In this document: positions 52,619 to 59,575 of the stretch, piece after piece
How positions within the stretch are numbered: the first letter of the stretch is position 1
Layout: the number at the start of each line of letters is the position of its first letter
Assembly (NCBI GenBank): GCA_031415695.1
Contig: JANOSH010000047.1
Span: 124,001-188,000 of the forward strand
From: JANOSH01 sp031415695
GTDB lineage: Bacteria > Actinomycetota > Acidimicrobiia > Acidimicrobiales > Ilumatobacteraceae
Length of the DNA stretch: 64,000 nucleotides
Direction of reading: 5' to 3'
The notes under the pieces: model-generated
Seen by the model: only the letters and a program-made list of their open reading frames with translations
Database searches by the model: none
Told to the model about the DNA's origin: nothing
Program-made: the position numbers and the translations under genes

Positions 52619-53805
52619 GCCGTAACGATGTAGCCGTCGTCGGTGGTGGCCCAGCCGCATGGGCAACGGCAGCCGCATGCGCCGCGGTCGGCCTATGCAC
52701 GGTGCTCGTGACACCACAGGCTGAACCGTCGTGGCCGAACACCTACAGCGTTTGGCTCGATGAGCTGGAAGCCGTGGGTCTTGGAGAAACAGCTGCGGTC
52801 TCGTGGCCAGAGGTTACCGTTGTAGGCCACCGACACCACGTGCTCCAACGACCATACGCCCGAATCGACAACAGCCGACTCGCCGCACACATAGCCCAAC
52901 GCGCCAACACGTCCGGGCTTACCATCATCGTCGGCGAAGCGGCCGGCGTAACCCACGGCCGCCACCAGTCGACGCTGGTGCTGCGTTCAGGGCGCATGGT
53001 CGACTCGGCCGTGGTGGTCGATGGCACGGGGGCTACCACCGCACTGTTGGCCCAACGCCGGTTCTCGAAGGCACGGCAAATTGCATACGGATTCACGGCG
53101 CAGCTCGATGGCCGTCCCTCGGACGCCGGTTGCGTGCACATGGATGGTCGACAGCCGTCAGCGTCCAACGACGGCGAGCCGCCATCGTTCCTGTTCGCCC
53201 AGGAACTCGCCGATGGGCGCTGGTTTCTCGAAGAAACGGTGCTCGCCACTCGTGACCCGGTGACCCACGCCGCGCTTAGCGAGCGGCTTGCGTGCCGGTT
53301 ACGTGATCATGATTTGCACGCAACTGACATCACCGATGAGGAGTTCGTATCAATACCAATGGGCATCGCCGCGCCGAAGGTACAGCGCACCGTGGGGGTC
53401 GGTGCCGCCGGGGGTGCTGTTCATCCCGCGACCGGCTATTCACTGGCCGCCAGCCTGGCCAATGCCGCACCGCTGGCGCAGGCAATTCGCTCGGCCCTCG
53501 ATCGCCGGTCAACACCCGAGGCTGTGAGCGCGGCGGCTTGGGCCGCGCTGTGGCCCCAGAGTCAACGGCGTTCCCGACGGCTACATCAATACGGCCTAAC
53601 CGTGTTGGAACAACTCGCCGCCGACGAGTTCCGCACCTTTCTCGACACCTTCTTCGAACTACCCGCCGCTCACTGGCAGCGCTACGTGCGTTCCGACGTG
53701 ACTGCGCTTGAGCTCTCGACCACCATGCGCTTGATGTTCGCTGCCGCCCCCGCAAGCCTTCGCCGCCAGCTCATGACCGGTAACCCTCTAGCGCTTCGGG
53801 CCTGA
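52615..53805 (+). CDS. crtL: FAD-dependent lycopene cyclase (CrtL type)
   Basis: This 396-residue flavoprotein has an N-terminal dinucleotide motif AVVGGGPAAWATAAACAAVG, the segment PYARIDNSRLAAHIAQRA, FLFAQELADGRWFLEETVLA (conserved FLEET) and GAAGGAVHPATGYSLAASLA (the HPATGYS signature of CrtL-type beta and epsilon cyclases). It should cyclise the ends of lycopene to beta-carotene or a relative. TTG 52615 overlaps the upstream stop. No crtE, crtB or crtI lies nearby. In aquatic actinobacteria beta-carotene is the source of retinal for rhodopsins, but nothing here shows a rhodopsin. Confidence 0.85.
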   Translation: MSRNDVAVVGGGPAAWATAAACAAVGLCTVLVTPQAEPSWPNTYSVWLDELEAVGLGETAAVSWPEVTVVGHRHHVLQRPYARIDNSRLAAHIAQRANTSGLTIIVGEAAGVTHGRHQSTLVLRSGRMVDSAVVVDGTGATTALLAQRRFSKARQIAYGFTAQLDGRPSDAGCVHMDGRQPSASNDGEPPSFLFAQELADGRWFLEETVLATRDPVTHAALSERLACRLRDHDLHATDITDEEFVSIPMGIAAPKVQRTVGVGAAGGAVHPATGYSLAASLANAAPLAQAIRSALDRRSTPEAVSAAAWAALWPQSQRRSRRLHQYGLTVLEQLAADEFRTFLDTFFELPAAHWQRYVRSDVTALELSTTMRLMFAAAPASLRRQLMTGNPLALRA

Positions 53806-54117
53806 CCCCATTCGCACTCGTCCCGCTGGCGTAAGCGTCACCCCCTCGGCCTGAAGTAGGCGGGCATGCTCAGCTTCGTGGCCCGGAACAAGCCGACCAT
53901 TCGACGCCACGATTCGCCACCACGGCAGCGTGCCGTCGCTACCAGCCAACAACGTACCAACGGCTCGAGCCGCACCGGCGAACCCGGCCTCGAGAGCGAC
54001 TTCGCCATAGGTGGCGACTTCACCCGCAGGAATACTCGCGATGACAGTCCGTACGCGGGCCGAGAAGGCGGCCACCGAAAGGTCAGGCTGAGAACGGCCC
54101 GATGATGATGGATCCAT
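53788..54117 (-). CDS. Alkyltransferase-like protein (MGMT-fold, no active-site cysteine)
   Basis: This protein of 109 residues has the DNA-binding core of O6-alkylguanine transferases: IPAGEVATYGEVALEAG, ARAVGTLLAG and the segment PWWRIVASNGRL. The reactive Cys of PCHRV is a Trp here, as in alkyltransferase-like (ATL) proteins, which bind O6-alkylguanine and hand the damage to nucleotide excision repair. ATG 54117 overlaps the end of fabF by 35 bases; GTG 54075, just past the fabF stop, would give 95 residues and is nearly as good. The convergent lycopene cyclase gene overlaps its 3' end by 18 bases. Confidence 0.8.
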   Translation of the reverse strand: MDPSSSGRSQPDLSVAAFSARVRTVIASIPAGEVATYGEVALEAGFAGAARAVGTLLAGSDGTLPWWRIVASNGRLVPGHEAEHARLLQAEGVTLTPAGRVRMGSGPKR

Positions 54118-55273
54118 TGTGCCCACCGAAACCAAAGTTGTTCGACAACGTGGGACCTGGGGTCCACGGCCGAGCATCGCCCATCACCAGATCAATAGTC
54201 ATCTCGGGGTCGAGGGTTGTAGTACCAGCCGTTGGTGGAATGAGGCGGTGTTCAAACGAGGCGATAACGGCTGCTGCCTCGAGAGCGCCGGCCGCACCAA
54301 GCGCATGCCCGGTAACGCCTTTCGTGGACGTAACGGGCACGCCACGCGGACCGAACACCGCGGTCATGGCTGCAGCCTCGGCCGCATCGTTGAGTGGTGT
54401 CGACGTACCGTGAGCATTGATTTGGAGGATGTCGGCCGGATTGAGACCAGCGTCTTCTAGAGCCAGCCTCATGCAGGCGATAGCGCCAACCCCGCCCGGC
54501 GATGGTGCCGTTATGTGATGGGCATCGGCATTGCTGGCGGCCCCCAAAATCTCGGCAAGGATCGTGGCACCACGGGCCTTGGCCGATTCGAGCTCCTCGA
54601 TGAGAAACATCGCCGCGCCCTCGCCCATAACAAAGCCATCTCGCTTCTCGTCAAAGGGCATGCTTACCCCCGACGACGACAGGGCTGTCATGTTCCCGAA
54701 GCCGGCCATCGATGTGGGCGTGCCAGCTGCCTCGGCTCCGCCGGTGATCATTGCGTCGCAACGACCCCACGCGATCATGCGAGCGGCGTAGCCCATGGCA
54801 TGTGTGCCTGCGGCACAAGCCGTGACCACGGTTTCGCACGGACCCTGCAGGCCATATCGCATGGAGATGGATGCACCGCCCGAGTTGGCCATCATCATGG
54901 GCACGAGGAACGGCGATACTCGCCGTTCGCCCTTTTCGTGGCGTAAAATGACCTGTTCCTCGAGCGTCTCAAGACCACCAATGCCGGTGCCCACAATGAC
55001 ACCAAAACGTGACCGGTCGACGGTGGGTTCGCCACCATGTGCGAACGCTTCCATTGCCGCTGCCATGGCGAACTGTTGGAAGCGATCGGCGCGGCGCGCC
55101 TCTTTGGGACCATCGAAATAGGGGAGCGGATCCCAATCGGGCACGGCGGTCTTGGTGCCACCTGCAAAGCCGGGACCAAGCAGACCCGACCAGAAAGCAC
55201 TGCGCCCCAGCCCGCAGGGGGCGACTACGCCGTACCCTGTGACGACCACACGCCGCCCGGAACGCCCTTCCAT
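54083..55273 (-). CDS. fabF: Beta-ketoacyl-ACP synthase II
   Basis: This 396-residue condensing enzyme elongates acyl-ACP. The active site is C153 in TACAAGTHA; the two catalytic His are in NAHGTSTPLNDAAE and KGVTGHALGAAGALEA, with the NNFGFGGHN loop at the C-terminus. ATG 55273 overlaps the acpP stop (ATGA). It is downstream in the operon fabD-fabH-fabG-acpP-fabF on the minus strand. It supplies the housekeeping type II fatty acid synthase. Confidence 0.95.
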   Translation of the reverse strand: MEGRSGRRVVVTGYGVVAPCGLGRSAFWSGLLGPGFAGGTKTAVPDWDPLPYFDGPKEARRADRFQQFAMAAAMEAFAHGGEPTVDRSRFGVIVGTGIGGLETLEEQVILRHEKGERRVSPFLVPMMMANSGGASISMRYGLQGPCETVVTACAAGTHAMGYAARMIAWGRCDAMITGGAEAAGTPTSMAGFGNMTALSSSGVSMPFDEKRDGFVMGEGAAMFLIEELESAKARGATILAEILGAASNADAHHITAPSPGGVGAIACMRLALEDAGLNPADILQINAHGTSTPLNDAAEAAAMTAVFGPRGVPVTSTKGVTGHALGAAGALEAAAVIASFEHRLIPPTAGTTTLDPEMTIDLVMGDARPWTPGPTLSNNFGFGGHNGSIIIGPFSA

Positions 55274-55509
55274 CAGAGCTTGGCGACGACCAGCTCGTAG
55301 GCCTGGCCGATAGTGCCGATGCCTTCAAGTTCCTCCTCGGGAACCGAAACACCGAACTCTTCTTCCAGCGCCATGACGAACTCGACCAGGTCGAGGCTGT
55401 CGGCGTCGAGGTCGTCGGCAAACTTGGCGTCGTAAACAACTTTCGAATCGTCGACGCTCAGGACATCAACCGCGCACTTGCGGAACCGGGCGAACAATGC
55501 TTCATCCAT
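55273..55509 (-). CDS. acpP: Acyl carrier protein
   Basis: This 78-residue acidic protein carries the phosphopantetheine arm on S38 in DDLDADSLDLVEFVMALEE. The length and pattern are standard. It overlaps fabF by one start codon and lies 37 bases after fabG with AAGGAGTA before the ATG, a strong ribosome site fitting an abundant protein. It is the shuttle for all the enzymes of the operon. Confidence 0.97.
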   Translation of the reverse strand: MDEALFARFRKCAVDVLSVDDSKVVYDAKFADDLDADSLDLVEFVMALEEEFGVSVPEEELEGIGTIGQAYELVVAKL

Positions 55510-55546
55510 GGGTACTACTCCTTAGTGATGGTTACTTGTTGTACTG

Positions 55547-56254
55547 CTAGTGGCCCATGCCGAGGCCACCATCGACAGGCACAACTGCACCTGTGATGTA
55601 TGCGGCGTCGGCGCTGGCGAGAAAAACTACGACGCCAGCGATTTCTTCAGGTTGAGCAACACGACCTAATGGTACTGCTGCTGTTAGCTCTTTCATCCGA
55701 TCGTCGCTCAGCGCAGCTGTCATGTCGGTAGCAACAGGGCCAGGGGCCACCACATTTGCGGTAATCGACCTGCTTCCAAGCTCGCGTGCCAACGAACGAG
55801 CGAGTCCAACCAGGCCCGCCTTGGACGCGGCGTAGTTTGCTTGACCCGCTGAACCCAAGAGCCCGACGACCGACGAAATGAAGATAAGCCGACCCTTACG
55901 CTGACGCAGCATGCCCTGCGCTGCCCGCTTGGCGACTCGAAAGGCCGACGTCAGGTTCGTGTCGACAACTGTGGCGAAATCGGCCTCGGACATTCTGAGC
56001 AACAGAACATCCTTGGTCACCCCAGCGTTGGCGACCAGAATTTCGACAGGGCCAAAGTGCGCCTCGACAGCGCTAAACGCAGCGTCAACCTGGGCCGAGT
56101 CGGTGACATCGCATTTCACCCCGAACAGGCCATCTGGCGGAGGCGACGAGTTGTACGTGACCGCAACGCGGTCGCCTAGTTCGGCAAATCGACGAGCGCA
56201 TGCCAGGCCAATACCTTTTGACCCGCCCGTGATGAGCACGACACGACCGGTCAC
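55547..56254 (-). CDS. fabG: 3-oxoacyl-ACP reductase
   Basis: This protein (235 aa) is a short-chain dehydrogenase that reduces beta-ketoacyl-ACP with NADPH. The cofactor motif is TGGSKGIGLA (residues 9-18), the active site S128, Y141 and K145 in FISSVVGLLG and NYAASKAGLVG, and NAG at 76-78. The C-terminal GGLGMGH is typical of FabG. GTG 56254 overlaps the fabH stop (GTGA). It is the third gene of the fatty-acid operon. Confidence 0.93.
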   Translation of the reverse strand: MTGRVVLITGGSKGIGLACARRFAELGDRVAVTYNSSPPPDGLFGVKCDVTDSAQVDAAFSAVEAHFGPVEILVANAGVTKDVLLLRMSEADFATVVDTNLTSAFRVAKRAAQGMLRQRKGRLIFISSVVGLLGSAGQANYAASKAGLVGLARSLARELGSRSITANVVAPGPVATDMTAALSDDRMKELTAAVPLGRVAQPEEIAGVVVFLASADAAYITGAVVPVDGGLGMGH

Positions 56255-57204
56255 AGAGCGCCCCAGCGTATGACGGCCGATGCTGCGGTCATGCCAGCAC
56301 CGAAGCCGACGAACAGAATGAGATCACCGTCGTGTACACGACCGTCCTCGATGGCTTGGACCAGCGCCAGTGGAACCGTTGCGGCCGACGTGTTTCCGGT
56401 TACATCGAGCACGATTGAACACTTCTCGAACGGTGCGCCAAGCCGCTTACATGCCGCCTCGATAATTCGCGTGTTGGCCTGATGCGGGATGATCAGCGAA
56501 ATGTCATCGATGGAGACTCCAGCAGCCTTGAGCGACTTATTGCCACTGTCGGCCATGATAAGTACCGCGCGGCGAAAGACTTCTTTGCCATCCATGTGCA
56601 GCTTTGAACCGTGGTCGCAATACAAGGCTTCTTCGGCGGAGCCATCGGCATTGAGGTCCCAACCAAGTAGCTGTCCAGGACCTTCGGTGGCCTGGAGCAC
56701 TACCGCGGCCGAGCCGTCGGCAAAGAGAATGCCGGTACCTCGATCTTGATAATCGGTGATTCGCGACAGTGTGTCGGTGCCGATGACCAGCACGTTGTTC
56801 ATGCCGGCGCCGATCAGCCCGTGGGCAACAACCAAGCCGTACACAAACCCGGCACAGGCCGCGTTGAGGTCGAATGCTCCGCACGTCAACCCGAGTTCTT
56901 TTTGAACTGACGGCGCCGACGCCGGCACCATGCGATCGGGAGTAGTGGTGGCGAGAATGACGGCATCGATTGATGCTGGGTCAATGCCAGCGGCCTCAAT
57001 GGCCTTGCGGCCTGACTCGATTGACAGGCTCGATGTTGATCCGCCGATTCGCCGTTCACGGATACCGGTGCGTTCTCGAATCCACTGATCATTGGTGTCG
57101 AGCCCGCCCGCCGCCAGGTCGTCATTGGTAACGATTTTGTCGGGCAGAGCCGAACCCCAGCCCGTTATTCTCGCGCCGCGGAGACCAGAAGGAACAGATG
57201 GCAC
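56251..57204 (-). CDS. fabH: Beta-ketoacyl-ACP synthase III
   Basis: This 317-residue initiating condensing enzyme has the active-site C117 in NAACAGFVYGL, the His in IIPHQANTRIIEA and the Asn in DVTGNTSAATVPLAL. It joins acetyl-CoA or a branched primer to malonyl-ACP. The GTG 57204 start abuts the fabD stop. Length is normal. It determines which primers enter fatty-acid synthesis. It overlaps fabG by four bases. Confidence 0.95.
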   Translation of the reverse strand: MPSVPSGLRGARITGWGSALPDKIVTNDDLAAGGLDTNDQWIRERTGIRERRIGGSTSSLSIESGRKAIEAAGIDPASIDAVILATTTPDRMVPASAPSVQKELGLTCGAFDLNAACAGFVYGLVVAHGLIGAGMNNVLVIGTDTLSRITDYQDRGTGILFADGSAAVVLQATEGPGQLLGWDLNADGSAEEALYCDHGSKLHMDGKEVFRRAVLIMADSGNKSLKAAGVSIDDISLIIPHQANTRIIEAACKRLGAPFEKCSIVLDVTGNTSAATVPLALVQAIEDGRVHDGDLILFVGFGAGMTAASAVIRWGAL

Positions 57205-58377
57205 TTAGACCGTCCTTAACCAGGCAAGTGGCTGACGGTTGGTAACGCGTTCGCCCTCGACCGCAATAAATGATTGCAGCACACCGGTAAAGGGTGACCG
57301 CACTTCCTGGTCGGCAACACGCCCAACGACATCGCCGACGGCAATGCGGCTGCCATCGACAAGGGAGGCCGGTGTGAACACCCCGGCCGACGAGCTGACC
57401 ACGAGGCGTTCGGTGGCAAAAAGATGCTCTCCTTCGTGGGCGACCGTAGGCGTAGGCCTGCCGTCGGCGATAAAGGCAATGAGCTTGTCGAGCTCGTCGG
57501 GTGTGGACACCGACAGCGCCCGCGACCCGTTGACGGTTCGCTTGGCCATACCCGTAAGAACGCCGCCCGGGCCAAGCTCGAGAAATGACATGACCCCCTG
57601 CTCGGCCATGTTGAGAAGACAATGCTTCCAACGCACCGGTGACGACAGCTGTGCCGATAACAAGCTCGACCATTCAGCGCCCAACGCGTGGGGCAGCCCG
57701 TCGACGTTGGAAACCACCGGGATATCGGTGTCGCGGGGTGCCGCTTCGGCAATGGCCTTTCGGAGACGGTCTCGCGCGGGGGCCATAAACGGGGTGTGAA
57801 AGGCCCCTGCTACCTGAAGAGGCATGACCTTTTTGCTACCGAGTGCCTTCGCATGGACGGTGGCCGCAGCAACACCCTCGGGCGAACCGGCAATGACCAC
57901 CTGGCCCGGAGCGTTGAAGTTGGCGACCCACACATCACTGTCGGCACGACGACACGCCACCTCGACGTCCTCGTCGTCGAGGCCGAGCACGGCAGCCATG
58001 GTTCCAGGGTGGTCGATACCAGCCTGGTGCATGGCGTCGGAACGCTCGCAGACCAGCCGGACACCGTCGGCGAACGACAAGGCACCAGCAGCTGTAAGAG
58101 CCGTGTACTCGCCGAGACTGTGACCGGCACACATGTCGGGCTCGATACCAAGACGCTCGACCGCATCGAGAACCATGAGGCTCGATACGAAGGTCATGAG
58201 CTGCGCGTTTCTGGTGTCTTTGAGTTCGTCGGCGTCGGCGTCGAGCAAAAGCGCGGCTACGTCGCGCTCGGCGACGTCGCTGGCTTCGCCAACCAACTCC
58301 CAACTCTCGTGATCAACCCAGGGTCGTCCCATTCCAGGTCGTTGTGACCCTTGCCCTGGGAAGGTAAATGCGAGCAC
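57205..58377 (-). CDS. fabD: Malonyl-CoA:ACP transacylase with a C-terminal lipoyl-like domain
   Basis: This 390-residue protein has a complete FabD part (about residues 1-305): FPGQGSQRPGMG, the nucleophile S87 in GHSLGEYTALTAAG, and the catalytic His in AGAFHTPFM. A normal FabD ends near residue 300. Residues 325-390 look like a biotinyl/lipoyl-type barrel: GDVVGRVADQEVRSPFTGVL then VEGERVTNRQPLAWL. No lysine stands at the usual hairpin (E-x-M-K-M), so it is unlikely to be biotinylated. The first gene of the fatty-acid operon; GTG 58377 is the start. The extra domain might dock to acetyl-CoA carboxylase or ACP. Confidence 0.9.
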   Translation of the reverse strand: MLAFTFPGQGSQRPGMGRPWVDHESWELVGEASDVAERDVAALLLDADADELKDTRNAQLMTFVSSLMVLDAVERLGIEPDMCAGHSLGEYTALTAAGALSFADGVRLVCERSDAMHQAGIDHPGTMAAVLGLDDEDVEVACRRADSDVWVANFNAPGQVVIAGSPEGVAAATVHAKALGSKKVMPLQVAGAFHTPFMAPARDRLRKAIAEAAPRDTDIPVVSNVDGLPHALGAEWSSLLSAQLSSPVRWKHCLLNMAEQGVMSFLELGPGGVLTGMAKRTVNGSRALSVSTPDELDKLIAFIADGRPTPTVAHEGEHLFATERLVVSSSAGVFTPASLVDGSRIAVGDVVGRVADQEVRSPFTGVLQSFIAVEGERVTNRQPLAWLRTV

Positions 58378-58474
58378 GCGGCCCTCCTCTGTACGTCACC
58401 AGACTAGGCCGAATCCCAGGCCGCCTCGACTTACCCGTGGGTAGCCCCGCAATGTCGCTATAGTGGAAGGACTT

Positions 58475-58548
58475 GCCCCAGTGGCCCAACTGGCAGAGGC
58501 AACGGTCTCAAACACCGTCCGGTATGGGTTCGAATCCCATCTGGGGCA
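58475..58548 (+). tRNA. tRNA with anticodon CAA (Leu codon UUG) but a short variable loop
   Basis: A cloverleaf forms: acceptor GCCCCAG/CTGGGGC, anticodon stem ACGGT/ACCGT with loop CTCAAAC (anticodon CAA), T-arm ATGGG-TTCGAAT-CCCAT, and discriminator A. The variable region is only five bases (CCGGT), whereas bacterial tRNA-Leu has a long variable arm; the D-arm (GCC with GGC plus extra bases) is slightly irregular. CCA is not encoded: CGC follows the discriminator, unlike the two other tRNAs in the window. It lies between fabD (divergent) and a small gene. It might be charged by something other than LeuRS, or be a regulatory tRNA-like RNA. Confidence 0.75.
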
Positions 58549-58593
58549 CGCAGATCGACAGCGGCGGCCACCACCGTCGTTGTCGACGCGCCC

Positions 58594-58599
58594 TATCAT
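58594..58599 (+). promoter_or_regulatory. Probable -10 box for a leaderless small gene
   Basis: TATCAT, six bases before GTG 58606, fits the leaderless spacing seen at metF, polA and the enoyl-CoA hydratase gene. No ribosome site precedes the GTG. Confidence 0.4.
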
Positions 58600-58605
58600 G
58601 GTGTC

Positions 58606-58887
58606 GTGGGATTTTTGATCGAACGCCGTCTTGTGCAGGTGGGGCGTCGTCTACGCGCCTTGCGCGAGGAGCTTCGGGTTATCGACGAGCAACGAAGCCA
58701 GTTCTCCGAAGAAGCCCAAGACTGGGCCATTCGCGCCCTGGTATCGGAAAACCCGGCCGATGGACTCGAGGCAAACCAGGCCGGCAAGCACGCAGCCGCC
58801 ATGATCTCACGGCGCCGAGACGTCGTGGCCGAGATTGCGGTCCTCGAGACAAAGCAGGACGAGCTACTCGACCAAATGTCGTCTTGA
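58606..58887 (+). CDS. Small helical (coiled-coil) protein of unknown function
   Basis: This 93-residue protein starts MGFLIERRLVQVGRRLRALR and is highly charged and helical throughout (EELRVIDEQRSQFSEEAQDW, ISRRRDVVAEIAVLETKQDE), which suggests a two-helix coiled-coil. I do not recognise the family. GTG 58606 is preceded by a TATCAT box at leaderless spacing. It lies between the odd tRNA and the ANTAR regulator, 29 bases before the latter's start, and may be cotranscribed. The alternating Arg/Glu pattern and codon use indicate a real gene. Confidence 0.7.
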   Translation: MGFLIERRLVQVGRRLRALREELRVIDEQRSQFSEEAQDWAIRALVSENPADGLEANQAGKHAAAMISRRRDVVAEIAVLETKQDELLDQMSS

Positions 58888-58916
58888 CCAAGGGCAGGGC
58901 GTGGGAGGCTGTGCAC

Positions 58917-59504
58917 ATGGAGTCACCAGCAAGGGTTCGTGTAGTCATTGCCGAGGACGAGGGCATAATTCGCCTCGATCTTCGCGAGACACTGATCGAA
59001 GAAGGTTACGACGTCGTCGGCGAGACAGGCCGTGGCGATGACGCTGTTCGGCTTGCACGCGAACTGCGACCCGACCTGGCCATCCTCGACGTGAAGATGC
59101 CTGGCATCGATGGCATAGAAGCCTCCCGTCAGATCGCCGAGGAACGCCTGTGCGCCGTACTCATCCTCACAGCGTTCAGCCAGCGCCAGTTCGTGGAGGA
59201 TGCGCGAGATGCAGGCGCATCGGCCTACCTCGTGAAGCCGTACGAGCGGCGCGACCTCATACCCGCGATCGAACTAGCCATTGGCCGCCATCGAGACATG
59301 CTGGCCTTAGCGGCCGATGTCCAAGTGTTAGAGGAGCAGCTCGCAACCCGAAAGCTGATCGACCGAGCACGAGGCATCCTGATGGACCAGCACGGCCTCA
59401 AAGAAGCCGAGGCGTTCGCGTTCATTCAAAAACACGCAATGTCCGGGCGCACCCGCATGCGCGATGTCGCCGACGGCGTAATCAACGGCTCCATAGCGCC
59501 GTAG
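58917..59504 (+). CDS. pdtaR: Response regulator with ANTAR RNA-binding output domain
   Basis: This protein (195 aa) has a receiver domain (residues 6-125) with acidic pocket E13, D14, the phosphorylation site D58 in LAILDVKMPGIDG, and K near LVKPYE; the ANTAR domain follows (about 135-195: TRKLIDRARGILMDQHGL, EAFAFIQKHAMSGRTRMRDVA). ANTAR proteins bind paired hexaloop hairpins and antiterminate. The mycobacterial relative PdtaR (Rv1626) is also near polA. ATG 58917 has GGGAGG at 58902-58907 upstream. No cognate histidine kinase is in the window. It is followed by polA after 71 bases. Confidence 0.92.
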   Translation: MESPARVRVVIAEDEGIIRLDLRETLIEEGYDVVGETGRGDDAVRLARELRPDLAILDVKMPGIDGIEASRQIAEERLCAVLILTAFSQRQFVEDARDAGASAYLVKPYERRDLIPAIELAIGRHRDMLALAADVQVLEEQLATRKLIDRARGILMDQHGLKEAEAFAFIQKHAMSGRTRMRDVADGVINGSIAP

Positions 59505-59562
59505 CTCGCCTTTGGCCTCGCTTGCTCACTACCGTTCGCTTTAACGCTCCGCCGTCTAGGAG

Positions 59563-59568
59563 TACCCT
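59563..59568 (+). promoter_or_regulatory. Probable -10 box for leaderless polA
   Basis: TACCCT fits TAnnnT and ends 7 bases before GTG 59576, the spacing for a leaderless transcript. The start codon itself is supported by the conserved protein start. No ribosome site is visible. Confidence 0.4.
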
Positions 59569-59575
59569 CAGTGTC

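Noticed and set aside
58473..59504. One long open frame covering the CAA tRNA, the small coiled-coil gene and the ANTAR regulator
   Set aside because: The first part reads through the tRNA in the wrong frame for the small gene; the regulator begins at 58917 where the receiver fold starts and a ribosome site is present.
59150..59575. N-terminal extension of polA back to 59150
   Set aside because: It overlaps the ANTAR gene in another frame and has no polymerase-like sequence; GTG 59576 starts the conserved exonuclease strand.
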